A stretch of DNA of 64,000 nucleotides from Streptomyces inhibens (lineage in GTDB: Bacteria > Actinomycetota > Actinomycetes > Streptomycetales > Streptomycetaceae): positions 44,358 through 108,357 of the forward strand of contig NZ_QUAC01000011.1 of the NCBI RefSeq assembly GCF_003389455.1. Direction: 5' to 3'. The position numbers and the translations under genes were made by a program. Positions 8,530 through 16,875 of this stretch are shown here, one piece after another. Numbering within the stretch: position 1 is the stretch's first letter; the number at the start of each line of letters is the position of its first letter. The notes beneath the pieces are model-generated. The model ran no database searches. It was not told the origin of the DNA and saw only the letters and a list, made by a program, of their open reading frames with translations.

Positions 8530-9351
8530 ATGACGGACAAGCAGGCCGGCGCCGGCCACGGAAAACTGTCGCGGTCGCGGTACGAATCGGAGCTGTACCG
8601 GCTGCAGACGGAGCTGGTGAAACTCCAGGAATGGGTGCGCGTCGAGGGCGCCCGGCTCGTGGTGGTCTTCGAAGGGCGGGACGCCGCCGGCAAGGGCGGC
8701 ACGATCCAACGCATCACACAACATCTCAATCCCCGGGTGGCGCGCATCGTCGCGCTGCCCCGGCCGACCGAGCGTGAGCGCACCCAGTGGTATTTCCAGC
8801 GCTATACGGAACATCTCCCGGCCGCCGGCGAAATCGTGCTGTTCGACCGCAGTTGGTACAACCGGGCCGGCGTCGAGCAGGTCATGGGATTCTGCACGCC
8901 CGCCGAACACCAGCGGTTTCTGCGCCAGTGCCCGGTATTCGAGCGGATGCTGGTGGAGGACGGGATTCTGCTGCGCAAATACTGGTTCTCGGTGAGCGAC
9001 GAGGTGCAGGAGCAGCGCTTCCGGCGCCGGATCGAGGACCCGACGCGGCGCTGGAAACTCTCCCCCATGGATCTTGAGTCGCTGACCCGCTGGGAGGAGT
9101 ATTCGCGGGCGAAGGACGAGATGTTCGTGCACACGGATATCGCGGAGTCACCGTGGTACGTCGTCGAGAGCGACGACAAACGCCGCGCGCGGCTGAACAT
9201 GATCGCCCATCTGCTGTCGACGGTGCCCTATCCCGATGTCACCCCGCCGACCCTCGAACTGCCGCCGCGGCCCCCGGCCACGGGCTATCAGCGACCGCCA
9301 CGGGATCTGCAGACGTACGTTCCCGATCACGCGGCCGGGCTTGAGAAGTGA
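8530..9351 (+). CDS. ppk2: Polyphosphate kinase 2 (PPK2 family)
   Basis: PPK2 enzymes transfer phosphate between polyphosphate and nucleotides. The protein is 273 aa, the size of a single-domain PPK2. It shows Walker A GRDAAGKGG (about residues 57-65), the lid-region arginines in RPTERERTQWYFQRY, and Walker B-like FDRSWYNRAGVE. The C-terminal half has the usual WKLSPMDLES segment. Whether it favours GDP, ADP or NMP cannot be decided from the motifs I can see. It sits at the end of the pncB-ppk2 pair and is convergent with a second USP gene. Confidence 0.93.
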   Translation: MTDKQAGAGHGKLSRSRYESELYRLQTELVKLQEWVRVEGARLVVVFEGRDAAGKGGTIQRITQHLNPRVARIVALPRPTERERTQWYFQRYTEHLPAAGEIVLFDRSWYNRAGVEQVMGFCTPAEHQRFLRQCPVFERMLVEDGILLRKYWFSVSDEVQEQRFRRRIEDPTRRWKLSPMDLESLTRWEEYSRAKDEMFVHTDIAESPWYVVESDDKRRARLNMIAHLLSTVPYPDVTPPTLELPPRPPATGYQRPPRDLQTYVPDHAAGLEK

Positions 9352-9391
9352 TCCTCGTGGCTTGAGAAGTGACCCGCTTGAGACGTCACGG

Positions 9392-10333
9392 TCAGGCGTG
9401 TCCGTGCTCGGTGGTGTGCTCGTGATCGGCGTGCTCGTCCTCGGTGTGCTCGTGGTCGGCATGCTGCGGAACGACCGCCACCGGGCAGGCCGCGTGGCAG
9501 AGCGCGGTGTGCGCCACCCGCCCCAGTTGCAGGCCGAGGAAGCGGCCATGGCGGCTCCGCGCGCCGACGACGAGCAGGTCCGCGGCGGCGGCGCGGTGCA
9601 CCAGCACCTTGTGAGCCGGCCCCTCGACCGTGGTGCGGCGCACATGCACCTCCGGATGCTCGCCGGCCGCCTCGTTCAGGGCTTTGTCGAGCAGCTCCGA
9701 CGCCTGCTTCTCGTGGTGGCGCCGGGCCTCTGCGGCCAGCAGCGGAGGGTCGGACGTCTCGTGTGGCGGGCAGCGCCAGGCATGGGCGGCCACCAGGGTG
9801 CAGTGACGGGCCTCGGCCTCGCGGAAGGCGAAGCGGACGGCCTCCGCCGCCTTGGCCGGGTCACCGACCCCGAGGAGGATCCGCCCGTGCGTCCCCGCCA
9901 CTCCCGCCGCATCGCCGCGTACCACGATCACCGGACAGCGGGCCCGGGCCGCCACCGCCAGGCTGACCGATCCCAGCAGCCAGCCGGCGATCTCGCCGCG
10001 TCCCCGCGTGCCCAGGACCAGGGCCGAGGCATGCAGGCCCTCGGCCAGCAGGGCGGCGACCGCGTCGTCGGCCAGCACCTCCGTCGACACCTTGACGTCG
10101 GCGTTACGGCGGTGGACGCGTTCGGCGGCCGATTCCACGATGCGTTCCGCGAGCACCTGCTCGCTGGGCCGCTCCAGCCCCTCTGCCAGGGCCGCGCCTT
10201 CGTAACGCTCCCATCTGGAGGCGTAGACCACCCGTAGCGGGAGCCCGTGGAGCGCTGCCTCCTCCACCGCCCAGTCCAGCGACCGGAAGGCGGAATCCGA
10301 TCCGTCGGTACCCACGACCAGCGGGTGCTCCAT
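9392..10333 (-). CDS. Universal stress protein with His-rich C-terminal tail
   Basis: This is a tandem-domain USP of 313 aa. The first domain keeps the ATP-binding motif G-2X-G-9X-G-S (LGTRGRGEIAGWLLGS); the second has VGARSRHGRFLGLQLG, a weaker version. The last 24 residues are rich in His, Glu and Asp (ADHEHTEDEHADHEH), which suggests a metal-binding tail not found in the other USP of this island. I chose ATG 10333; GTG 10342 is an alternative with the purine run AGGAAGG too close. It is divergent from the DevS-like kinase gene. Confidence 0.87.
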   Translation of the reverse strand: MEHPLVVGTDGSDSAFRSLDWAVEEAALHGLPLRVVYASRWERYEGAALAEGLERPSEQVLAERIVESAAERVHRRNADVKVSTEVLADDAVAALLAEGLHASALVLGTRGRGEIAGWLLGSVSLAVAARARCPVIVVRGDAAGVAGTHGRILLGVGDPAKAAEAVRFAFREAEARHCTLVAAHAWRCPPHETSDPPLLAAEARRHHEKQASELLDKALNEAAGEHPEVHVRRTTVEGPAHKVLVHRAAAADLLVVGARSRHGRFLGLQLGRVAHTALCHAACPVAVVPQHADHEHTEDEHADHEHTTEHGHA

Positions 10334-10447
10334 CGTCCCCACTTCCTTCCTCGCGGCGGCCGCCCACGCAGCGGCGGAGAGCGGTGCGTACTCTCACCGT
10401 CGCACCGTTTCCCGGTGCCGCGCAGGGTCGTACGGACATCGGCGTAC

Positions 10448-10461
10448 GGGCCACCCGGCTC
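10448..10461. promoter_or_regulatory. Weak candidate DevR-like half-palindrome
   Basis: GGGCC-ACCC-GGCTC has the half-site spacing of a DevR box but two changes in the right half. It lies between the divergent USP (start 10333) and kinase (start 10556) genes, where such a site would be expected. On sequence alone it could be chance in GC-rich DNA. Confidence 0.2.
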
Positions 10462-10555
10462 TCCTGGGCGGGGCGGCGTCCGCGCAGGCCCCTGCTGCGC
10501 CCGGCGGCTACCGTGGAGGAGTGGCCCTGCCACCGTGGGCCACGGCGGAGTCATC

Positions 10556-12274
10556 GTGGGCGACGACGGAAACCCTCTGCGTGATACCGCCCGGCGGCAG
10601 CTCGGTGCGCTGCCGGACGATCTGCAAAGGCGCCTCGATGCGATGCGCCAGGGCCCCGGCGAACCGGCGCATCTGCTGCTGGAGGCCGTGCTCTCGGTGG
10701 GCAGGGAGCTGGATCTGCCGCAGGTGCTGCGCCGCATCGTGGAGGCGGCGGTGGTGGTCGTGGACGCCGAGTACGGGGCCCTGGGCGTGGTCTCCGAAGG
10801 CACCCGGCTCTCCCAGTTCCTGCCGGTCGGGGTCAGTGCGGAACAGCAGGACGCGATCGGCCGGCTGCCCGCCGGGCACGGCATCCTCGGTGAGCTGATC
10901 CGTCATCCCCGGCCGCTGCGGCTCCCGGAGCTGTCCGAACACCCCTCGTCATACGGGTTTCCGCCGCACCACCCGCCCATGCACTCCTTCCTCGGGGTGC
11001 CCATCCGGGTCCGTGACGAGGTGTTCGGGAATCTGTATCTCACCGAGAAACGGGGCGGTGGCGGGTTCGACGCCGAGGACGAGACCGTGCTCTCGACGCT
11101 TGCGGTCGCGGCGGGGGTGGCCATCGAGAACGCCCGGCTGTACGAGGAGGCCCGCTACCGCCAGCGTTGGCTGGCGGCCCACAGCGAGATCATCGCCGTC
11201 CTGCTGGCGGGGTCGGACGAGATGCGGGCGCTCCGGCTGATCGTGGACCGTGCGCTGGAGATCCTCACCGCGGACCTCGGTGTCGTCGCGGTCCCCGAGC
11301 AGGGCGAAAAGACGCTGCAGGTCGCCCTGGCCTCGGGCGTCGACGCCGAGGCGCACCGCGGACTGTTCCTCCCCCGTCAGGGGTCGTTCATGGGGGCCGC
11401 GCTCGACGCCAAGGAGCCGCTGATCAGCCTGGATGTCGAGCACGATCCACGGATCACCGCGGGTCCGCCGCGCTGGATGGGGCTGGGCCCCGCGGTCGCC
11501 GTCCCGATGATCACCGGTGAGCGGGCCCGTGGTGTGCTGCTGCTGGCGCGGCTGCGGCAGAGCGCCCCGTTCACCGAGCTGGAGACCGACTCGCTGCTGA
11601 CGTTCGCGGGTCAGGCGGCCCTGGCCATGGAGCTGGCCGACCAACGCCAGGACACCGAGCAACTCGCACTGCTCAAGGACCGCGACCGGATCGCCCGTGA
11701 TCTGCACGATCTGGCCATCCAGCGGCTCTTCGCCACCGGTATGACGCTGCAGAGCGCGATGCGTTTCGTGGACCACCCGGAGGCGAGTGAGCGGCTGCTG
11801 CGTGCGGTGGACGATCTGGACGAGACGATCAAGATCATCAGGTCCACCATCTTCGGGCTCCGCGCGCACACCTCGGGCCGGGCCGGCCACGGTCTGCGGG
11901 TCCGGACCGTCACGGCGGTGGAGCAGGCCGCCCGCCCCCTGGGGTTCACCCCCTCCCTCCACATGGAGGGACTCATCGACACGGATGTGCCGGCCGAGAT
12001 CGCGGACCATGTGGTGGCGGTGCTGGGTGAGGCGCTGAGCAACGCGGCGCGGCATGCGCACGCCACCGCGGTCGAAATCTCGCTGATCGTGCGCGGCGGC
12101 ACCTTGAGCCTGAGCGTCACGGACAACGGTGTCGGCATAGCGCGGGGCGGCCGCCGCAGCGGGCTGAGCAATCTCGCCAAGCGGGCGGAGAGCCTGGACG
12201 GTGAGATGACGGTCGAGGCACTGGACCGCGGCGGCACCCGCCTGGTGTGGCGCGCACCGCTCCCGTCGTCCTGA
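10556..12274 (+). CDS. devS: DevS/DosT-like GAF-GAF sensor histidine kinase
   Basis: The protein is 572 aa from GTG 10556 (GGAG 6 nt upstream), almost the size of mycobacterial DevS and DosT. The order is GAF (about 37-180), GAF (about 205-360), HisKA_3 with phospho-acceptor H384 in ARDLHDLAIQRLF, and HATPase_c (ALSNAARHAHA, VTDNGVGI). In DevS the heme of GAF-A is held by H149 with Y171 on the distal side, 22 residues apart. Here H139 (in FPPHHPPM) and Y161 (in NLYLTEK) are also 22 apart, so heme-based oxygen, CO or redox sensing is a reasonable inference. The partner regulator gene is convergent, with 26 nt between the stops. Confidence 0.9.
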   Translation: MGDDGNPLRDTARRQLGALPDDLQRRLDAMRQGPGEPAHLLLEAVLSVGRELDLPQVLRRIVEAAVVVVDAEYGALGVVSEGTRLSQFLPVGVSAEQQDAIGRLPAGHGILGELIRHPRPLRLPELSEHPSSYGFPPHHPPMHSFLGVPIRVRDEVFGNLYLTEKRGGGGFDAEDETVLSTLAVAAGVAIENARLYEEARYRQRWLAAHSEIIAVLLAGSDEMRALRLIVDRALEILTADLGVVAVPEQGEKTLQVALASGVDAEAHRGLFLPRQGSFMGAALDAKEPLISLDVEHDPRITAGPPRWMGLGPAVAVPMITGERARGVLLLARLRQSAPFTELETDSLLTFAGQAALAMELADQRQDTEQLALLKDRDRIARDLHDLAIQRLFATGMTLQSAMRFVDHPEASERLLRAVDDLDETIKIIRSTIFGLRAHTSGRAGHGLRVRTVTAVEQAARPLGFTPSLHMEGLIDTDVPAEIADHVVAVLGEALSNAARHAHATAVEISLIVRGGTLSLSVTDNGVGIARGGRRSGLSNLAKRAESLDGEMTVEALDRGGTRLVWRAPLPSS

Positions 12275-12300
12275 CCGGCAACCCCGAGCGGGCGCAGAGG

Positions 12301-12999
12301 TCAGCACCGATGTGGTCCGGCGGGTGGCGGGGGGCCCTGAGCGGCGAGGACGGCCGCCTGAACCCGGCGTTCGACGCCGAGTTTGGCCAGCAGACGCGAG
12401 ATGTGGTTCTTGACCGTCTTCTCGGAGAGGAAGAGCTCTTCGCCGATCTGACGGTTCGTCAATCCTTCGCCGATCAGGCCGAGGATCTCCCGTTCCCGCG
12501 GCGACAGCGCGGACAGCGCATCCTCCTCGGCCGCCGCGTCGGGCTCCTCGCCGCGCAGACTGTTCATCAGCCGGGCGGTGGTCGCCGGATCCAGCATCGA
12601 ACGGCCGGCGGCGACCGTGCGTACGGCGGCGACCAGGTCCGATCCCTTGATCTCCTTCAGGACGTAGCCGGCAGCGCCCGCCATGATCGCGTCGAGCAGC
12701 GCATCGTCGTCGTCGAACGAGGTGAGCATCAGGCAGGCCAGACCGGGCAGCCGCGAGCGCAACTCCCGGCAGACGCTGATCCCGTCGCCGTCCGGCAGCC
12801 GCACATCGAGTACGGCGACATCCGGGCGGAGCGCGGGGCCGCGGGCCAGCGCGCGCTCGGCGGTCCCGGCGTCGCCGACCACCTCGATATCGGGTTCCGC
12901 GTCGAGCAGGTCCTGGACTCCGCGGCGCACCACTTCATGATCGTCAAGCAGGAACACCCGGATCGGCCGCTGCGGTGCGGACCCACCTACGTCACCCAT
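12301..12999 (-). CDS. devR: DevR/DosR-like NarL-family response regulator
   Basis: This 232-aa protein has a receiver domain with acidic pocket LDDHE (about 18-22) and phospho-acceptor D65 in [13 protein letters not shown], then a LuxR/GerE helix-turn-helix ([20 protein letters not shown]). The similarity to M. tuberculosis DevR is visible along the whole length, including GYVLKEIKG and ERRVQAAV. I chose ATG 12999, with GGAGGAC 5-6 nt upstream; ATG 13047 would add 16 residues. It is convergent with the DevS-like kinase, unlike the devRS operon of mycobacteria, and divergent from the HAD/GH65 pair. Confidence 0.88.
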   Translation of the reverse strand: MGDVGGSAPQRPIRVFLLDDHEVVRRGVQDLLDAEPDIEVVGDAGTAERALARGPALRPDVAVLDVRLPDGDGISVCRELRSRLPGLACLMLTSFDDDDALLDAIMAGAAGYVLKEIKGSDLVAAVRTVAAGRSMLDPATTARLMNSLRGEEPDAAAEEDALSALSPREREILGLIGEGLTNRQIGEELFLSEKTVKNHISRLLAKLGVERRVQAAVLAAQGPPPPAGPHRC

Positions 13000-13074
13000 G
13001 GCGTCCTCCACACTCTCGGTCGTCCGGCTTCCGGAGGTGTCTCCCATCGTCACCCCGCCTCCGTGCGCGCACCA

Positions 13075-13089
13075 GGGCCGAACGGGCCC
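13075..13089. promoter_or_regulatory. Weak candidate DevR-like dyad
   Basis: GGGCC-GAACG-GGCCC is a 5+5 bp dyad with a 5-nt spacer, one longer than the DevR box spacing. It lies between the response regulator start (12999) and the HAD phosphatase start (13143) and could serve either gene. Confidence 0.25.
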
Positions 13090-13142
13090 CTGCGCCGCAG
13101 CCGTGGTGCCATGGAAGGACACCGACGAACGGAACCGTCACT

Positions 13143-13907
13143 ATGACCGGCGCGCCGGCCCTGGCAGCGTGTCTGCACTCGCTGCGGGCCGTGGTCTTCG
13201 ACACCGACGGGGTCATCACCGACTCCGCCCGGGTCCATGCCGCGGCCTGGAAAGGCGCCTTCGACCCGGTGCTGGCGGCCGCGGGCGGGCAGCGCCCCTT
13301 CGACCCGGTGGACGACTATCTGCGCCATGTCGACGGCCGCTCACGGCAGGACGGCGCGGCCGCCTTCCTCCGCTCCCGGGGCCTTGACCTGCCGCTCGGC
13401 GACCCGGACGACGCGCCGGGCACGGAGACCGTCCGGGCCGTCGCGGCCCGCAAGGACGAGCTGTTCACCGCGAGCCTGCGGGCACACGGCATCGCCACCT
13501 GGCCCGGCACCGTGCGCCTGCTGCGTGCGCTGCGGAGCAGGCGGGTGCCGTGTGCCGCGGTGTCGGCGTCCCGCCATGCCACCGAGCTGCTGACCGCGGC
13601 CGAGGTGCTGCCGCTCTTCAGGGCCGTGGTGGACGGCAACGAGGCGCGCCGACTGGGGCTGCCCGGCAAACCGGACCCGGCGCTCTTCGTGGAAGCGGCG
13701 CGACGGCTCGGGGTCCCGGCCCGGGACACCGCCGTGGTGGAGGACGCGCTGGCCGGTGTCGAGGCCGGCCGGCGCGGCGGATTCGGCCTGGTGGTGGGCG
13801 TGGACCGGACGGCCGGCCCGGACAGCGCCGCGGCTCTGCGCCGCCATGGCGCCGACGTGGTGGTGACCGACCCCGGTGAGCTGCTGACGTCCGGGGAGGG
13901 CCGATGA
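13143..13907 (+). CDS. HAD-family beta-phosphoglucomutase-like hydrolase (Rv3400-like)
   Basis: This 254-aa protein has HAD motif I FDTDGVITDSA (nucleophile Asp and the acid/base Asp two residues later), motif II SAS, a motif III lysine in GLPGKPDP and motif IV VVEDALAGVEAG. The helical cap and size match beta-phosphoglucomutase, which interconverts beta-glucose 1-phosphate and glucose 6-phosphate. It overlaps the GH65 gene by ATGA. That pairing mirrors Rv3400-Rv3401: the phosphorylase releases beta-glucose 1-phosphate and this enzyme would feed it into glycolysis. ATG 13143 lies in a short gap after the response regulator promoter region. Confidence 0.87.
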   Translation: MTGAPALAACLHSLRAVVFDTDGVITDSARVHAAAWKGAFDPVLAAAGGQRPFDPVDDYLRHVDGRSRQDGAAAFLRSRGLDLPLGDPDDAPGTETVRAVAARKDELFTASLRAHGIATWPGTVRLLRALRSRRVPCAAVSASRHATELLTAAEVLPLFRAVVDGNEARRLGLPGKPDPALFVEAARRLGVPARDTAVVEDALAGVEAGRRGGFGLVVGVDRTAGPDSAAALRRHGADVVVTDPGELLTSGEGR

Positions 13908-16306
13908 CCCGGGCCTGGACCTGGTCGTACGAGGGGTACGACGCGGGCGCGGAACGGCTGCGCGAAACGCTGTGCGCGCTGGGCAACGGCTACTTCGTCA
14001 CCCGCGGCGCGGCCTCCGAGGTGCTCTCCGGACCCGCGCACTACCCGGGTACCTACGCGGCCGGCTGCTACAACCGGCTCACCTCCATCGTGGCGGGCCG
14101 GCCCATCGAGAACGAGGACATCGTCAACCTGCCCAACTGGCTCCCGCTGCGCTACCGGATCTGCCCCACCGACGCCGCTCCGGGACCCTGGCTCTCCCCC
14201 GACCACCCCCAACTGACCAACCACCGGCAGACCCTGGACCTGCGGCACGGCACCCTGACGTGCTGGTCGGTCTACAAGGACGAGGCCGGCCGGCGGCTGA
14301 GCGTGGAGCAGTGCCGTCTGGTGCACATGGGCGAACCCCATCTGGCGGCGCTGCGCACGGCGTTCACGGCCGAGGGGTGGGCGGGCTCGGTGGAGGTGGA
14401 GTCGGGGATCGACGGCGCGGTCCGCAATGCCGGCGTGGCGCGCTACCACGGTCTGGCGGACCAGCATCTGACGGGCTGGGACACCGGGAGCGAGCAGGGT
14501 GACACGCTGTGGCTGAGCTGCCGCACCCTCGACTCGGACATCCGTATCGCGCTGGCCGCGCGGACCCGCACCCCCGCCGGCCGCGGCGGAACGCCCCGGA
14601 CCCAGCTCAGCGCACTGCGGGCCTTCCACACGCTGTCGCTGCCCGTCACCTCCGGATCCACCACGGCCGTCGAGAAGACCGTGGCGCTCTACACCTCCCG
14701 TGACCCGGCGATCGAGAGCCCGCGGCACGCGGCCGTCGACTGCGCGCTACGGGCCCCGCACTTCCGGCGGCTGCGGGCCTCGCACCGGCGCGCCTGGGAA
14801 GAGCTGTGGCGGCAGGCCAAGCTCGACGTCCCCGGAGACGCGGGCCGGATTCTGCGTCTGCACCTCTTCCATGTGCTCCAGACCCTCTCGCCGCACACCG
14901 CCGATCTCGATGTCGGGGTACCGGCGCGGGGCCTGCACGGCGAGGCGTACCGCGGGCACGTCTTCTGGGACGAGCTGTTCGTGCTGCCGTTCTTGAACCT
15001 GCACCTCCCGCAGGTCTCCCAGGCCCTGCTCGAATACCGCTACCGACGGCTGCCGGCCGCCTGCCTCGCGGCGCGCGAAGCCGGCCGGGCGGGCGCGATG
15101 TATCCCTGGCAGAGCGCCGGCGACGGCCGTGAGGAGACCCAGCAGCTCCATCTCAACCCACGCTCCGGCCGCTGGCTGCCCGACCACTCCCACCTCCAGC
15201 ACCACGTCGGGTCGGCGATCGCGTACAACGTGTGGCAGTACGGGCAGGCCAGCGGCGACACGGAGTATCTGCACACCAAGGGTGCGGAGATGCTGCTGCA
15301 GATCGCCCGCTTCTGGGCCGCCGCCGCGGACTGGGACCCCGCCCTCGGCCGGTACCGCATCCGTGGCGTCGTCGGTCCCGACGAGTACCACGACGGCTAC
15401 CCGGGAGCCGCGGAGCCGGGGGTGGACGACAACGCCTACACCAACGTCACCGCCGCCTGGGTGCTGATGCGCGCCCTCGATCTGTGCCATACCCTCCCCG
15501 AGGCCCATCAGCGGCAGCTGTTCGAGCGGATCGAGCTCGCCCCGGACGAGCCGGAGCACTGGGACGACCTCACGCACCGGCTCCATGTGCCGTACCACCA
15601 CGGCGTGATCAGCCAGTTCGCCGGCTACGAGGACCTCGCCGAACTCGACTGGGACGGCTACCGGCAGCGCTACGGCGACATCCGGCGACTGGACCGGATC
15701 CTGGAGGCCGAGGGCGACACGGTCAACCGCTACCAGGCGTCCAAACAGGCCGATGTGCTGATGCTGGGCTACCTCTTCTCGCCCGCGGAGCTCGCCTCGG
15801 TGTTCCGCCGGCTCGGCCACCCCCTCGACGACGACATCTGGCACGCCACCGTCGAGTACTACCTGCGCCGCACCACCCACGGCTCCACCCTCAGCGCCCT
15901 GGTCCACGCCTGGGTGCTGGCCCGCGTACGCCGTCCCGACGCCTGGACGTACTGCGAGGAGGCGCTGACCGGGGACGTGGCGGACGTCCAGGGCGGCACC
16001 ACGGCCGAGGGCATCCACCTGGGCGCGATGGCCGGCACCCTGGACTTCGTCCAGCGCGGTATGACCGGTCTGGAGACCCGTGACCAGGCCCTCTGGCTCG
16101 ATCCGGCGCCGCTGCCCGAGCTCTCGAAGTTCGGGGTACGCATCCGCTACCGGCGCCACTGGGACATCGACCTGCGCATCCGTGCGGAGCAGGTACGGAT
16201 CGAGGTACCGGCCTCCGAGAACGCCCCGGTGCGGGTGGAGCTGCGCGACCGGTCGTTCGCCATCGCCCCCGGCACGACCCGCCGGCTCGACCTCCCCGAC
16301 GACTGA
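13904..16306 (+). CDS. Glycoside hydrolase family 65 phosphorylase (Rv3401-like)
   Basis: This 800-aa cytoplasmic protein has the GH65 layout: N-terminal beta-sandwich (about 1-250), linker helices, (alpha/alpha)6 barrel and a short C-terminal sheet. The general acid is the Glu in VVGPDEYHDG. Phosphate-site segments include KQADVLML and HGSTLSALVHAW. Family members split trehalose, maltose, kojibiose or related alpha-glucosides with phosphate to give beta-glucose 1-phosphate. I cannot tell which substrate applies; trehalose or kojibiose are plausible. It is co-translated with the HAD enzyme upstream. Confidence 0.9.
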   Translation: MTRAWTWSYEGYDAGAERLRETLCALGNGYFVTRGAASEVLSGPAHYPGTYAAGCYNRLTSIVAGRPIENEDIVNLPNWLPLRYRICPTDAAPGPWLSPDHPQLTNHRQTLDLRHGTLTCWSVYKDEAGRRLSVEQCRLVHMGEPHLAALRTAFTAEGWAGSVEVESGIDGAVRNAGVARYHGLADQHLTGWDTGSEQGDTLWLSCRTLDSDIRIALAARTRTPAGRGGTPRTQLSALRAFHTLSLPVTSGSTTAVEKTVALYTSRDPAIESPRHAAVDCALRAPHFRRLRASHRRAWEELWRQAKLDVPGDAGRILRLHLFHVLQTLSPHTADLDVGVPARGLHGEAYRGHVFWDELFVLPFLNLHLPQVSQALLEYRYRRLPAACLAAREAGRAGAMYPWQSAGDGREETQQLHLNPRSGRWLPDHSHLQHHVGSAIAYNVWQYGQASGDTEYLHTKGAEMLLQIARFWAAAADWDPALGRYRIRGVVGPDEYHDGYPGAAEPGVDDNAYTNVTAAWVLMRALDLCHTLPEAHQRQLFERIELAPDEPEHWDDLTHRLHVPYHHGVISQFAGYEDLAELDWDGYRQRYGDIRRLDRILEAEGDTVNRYQASKQADVLMLGYLFSPAELASVFRRLGHPLDDDIWHATVEYYLRRTTHGSTLSALVHAWVLARVRRPDAWTYCEEALTGDVADVQGGTTAEGIHLGAMAGTLDFVQRGMTGLETRDQALWLDPAPLPELSKFGVRIRYRRHWDIDLRIRAEQVRIEVPASENAPVRVELRDRSFAIAPGTTRRLDLPDD

Positions 16307-16409
16307 CGGGGACCGACCGGCCCCCTCCGGCTTGGCCCGCACGGCCCTGGCGGCCCACCACGTCGGGCGTTTTTCATGGTGGCATGGGCCTGAGACCGAG
16401 TCATGGAGA

Positions 16410-16449
16410 CCGGATCGTACGGACAGGTGCCGGATCGTACGGACAGGTG
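16410..16449 (+). repeat. Perfect tandem 20-bp duplication before the STAS gene
   Basis: The 20-mer CCGGATCGTACGGACAGGTG occurs twice without gap, at 16410-16429 and 16430-16449. Each copy ends in AGGTG. The second copy supplies the purine-rich stretch 6-12 nt upstream of ATG 16456, so the duplication copies the ribosome-binding region of the STAS gene and may reflect replication slippage. Confidence 0.85.
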
Positions 16450-16455
16450 AGAGCC

Positions 16456-16875
16456 ATGATGCTGCGGCAGCCGACGAATGGCGGGACAGGGCGTTCCCTG
16501 GGCGCGCCGACCGTCGTCGAACTCTCCGGAGAGCTGGACTACGTGAGCGCAGCGCCCACCAATAGGCGCCTCGACCCCGTGACGGCCGGGATGCGGCCGC
16601 ACATGGTGCTCGACCTGGACCGGGTCGACTTCCTCGACTGCGGCGGCATCGCGGTGCTGTGCCGGGCCCGCCGCCGGATCCGCGAACGCGGCGGCCGGCT
16701 GGCCCTGGTCGTCACCAACCCCCACTTCCGGTGGATCCTGCGGACCGTCGGCCTCGGCGACAGCTTCGACATCCTGGACGGCGCGCCAAAGACCGCGGAG
16801 CGGCAACGGGAACCCGCGGTCAGCGGTGCGGGCCGCCCGCCGGCGGTTCCATCCCTCCTGCAACGGGACCGGTGA
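16456..16875 (+). CDS. STAS-domain protein, anti-sigma factor antagonist-like
   Basis: This 139-aa protein carries one STAS domain (about 22-115: VVELSGELDY to GDSFDIL), the fold of SpoIIAA/RsbV/BldG. The site that holds the phospho-acceptor Ser or Ser-Thr in antagonists, normally D-S-S/T-G, reads FLDCGGI here, so neither usual acceptor is present. If it still binds an anti-sigma factor, it would not be switched off by Ser/Thr phosphorylation. Start ATG 16456 is preceded by AGGTGAG. Its last 56 nt overlap the convergent CBS-BON gene. Confidence 0.78.
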   Translation: MMLRQPTNGGTGRSLGAPTVVELSGELDYVSAAPTNRRLDPVTAGMRPHMVLDLDRVDFLDCGGIAVLCRARRRIRERGGRLALVVTNPHFRWILRTVGLGDSFDILDGAPKTAERQREPAVSGAGRPPAVPSLLQRDR

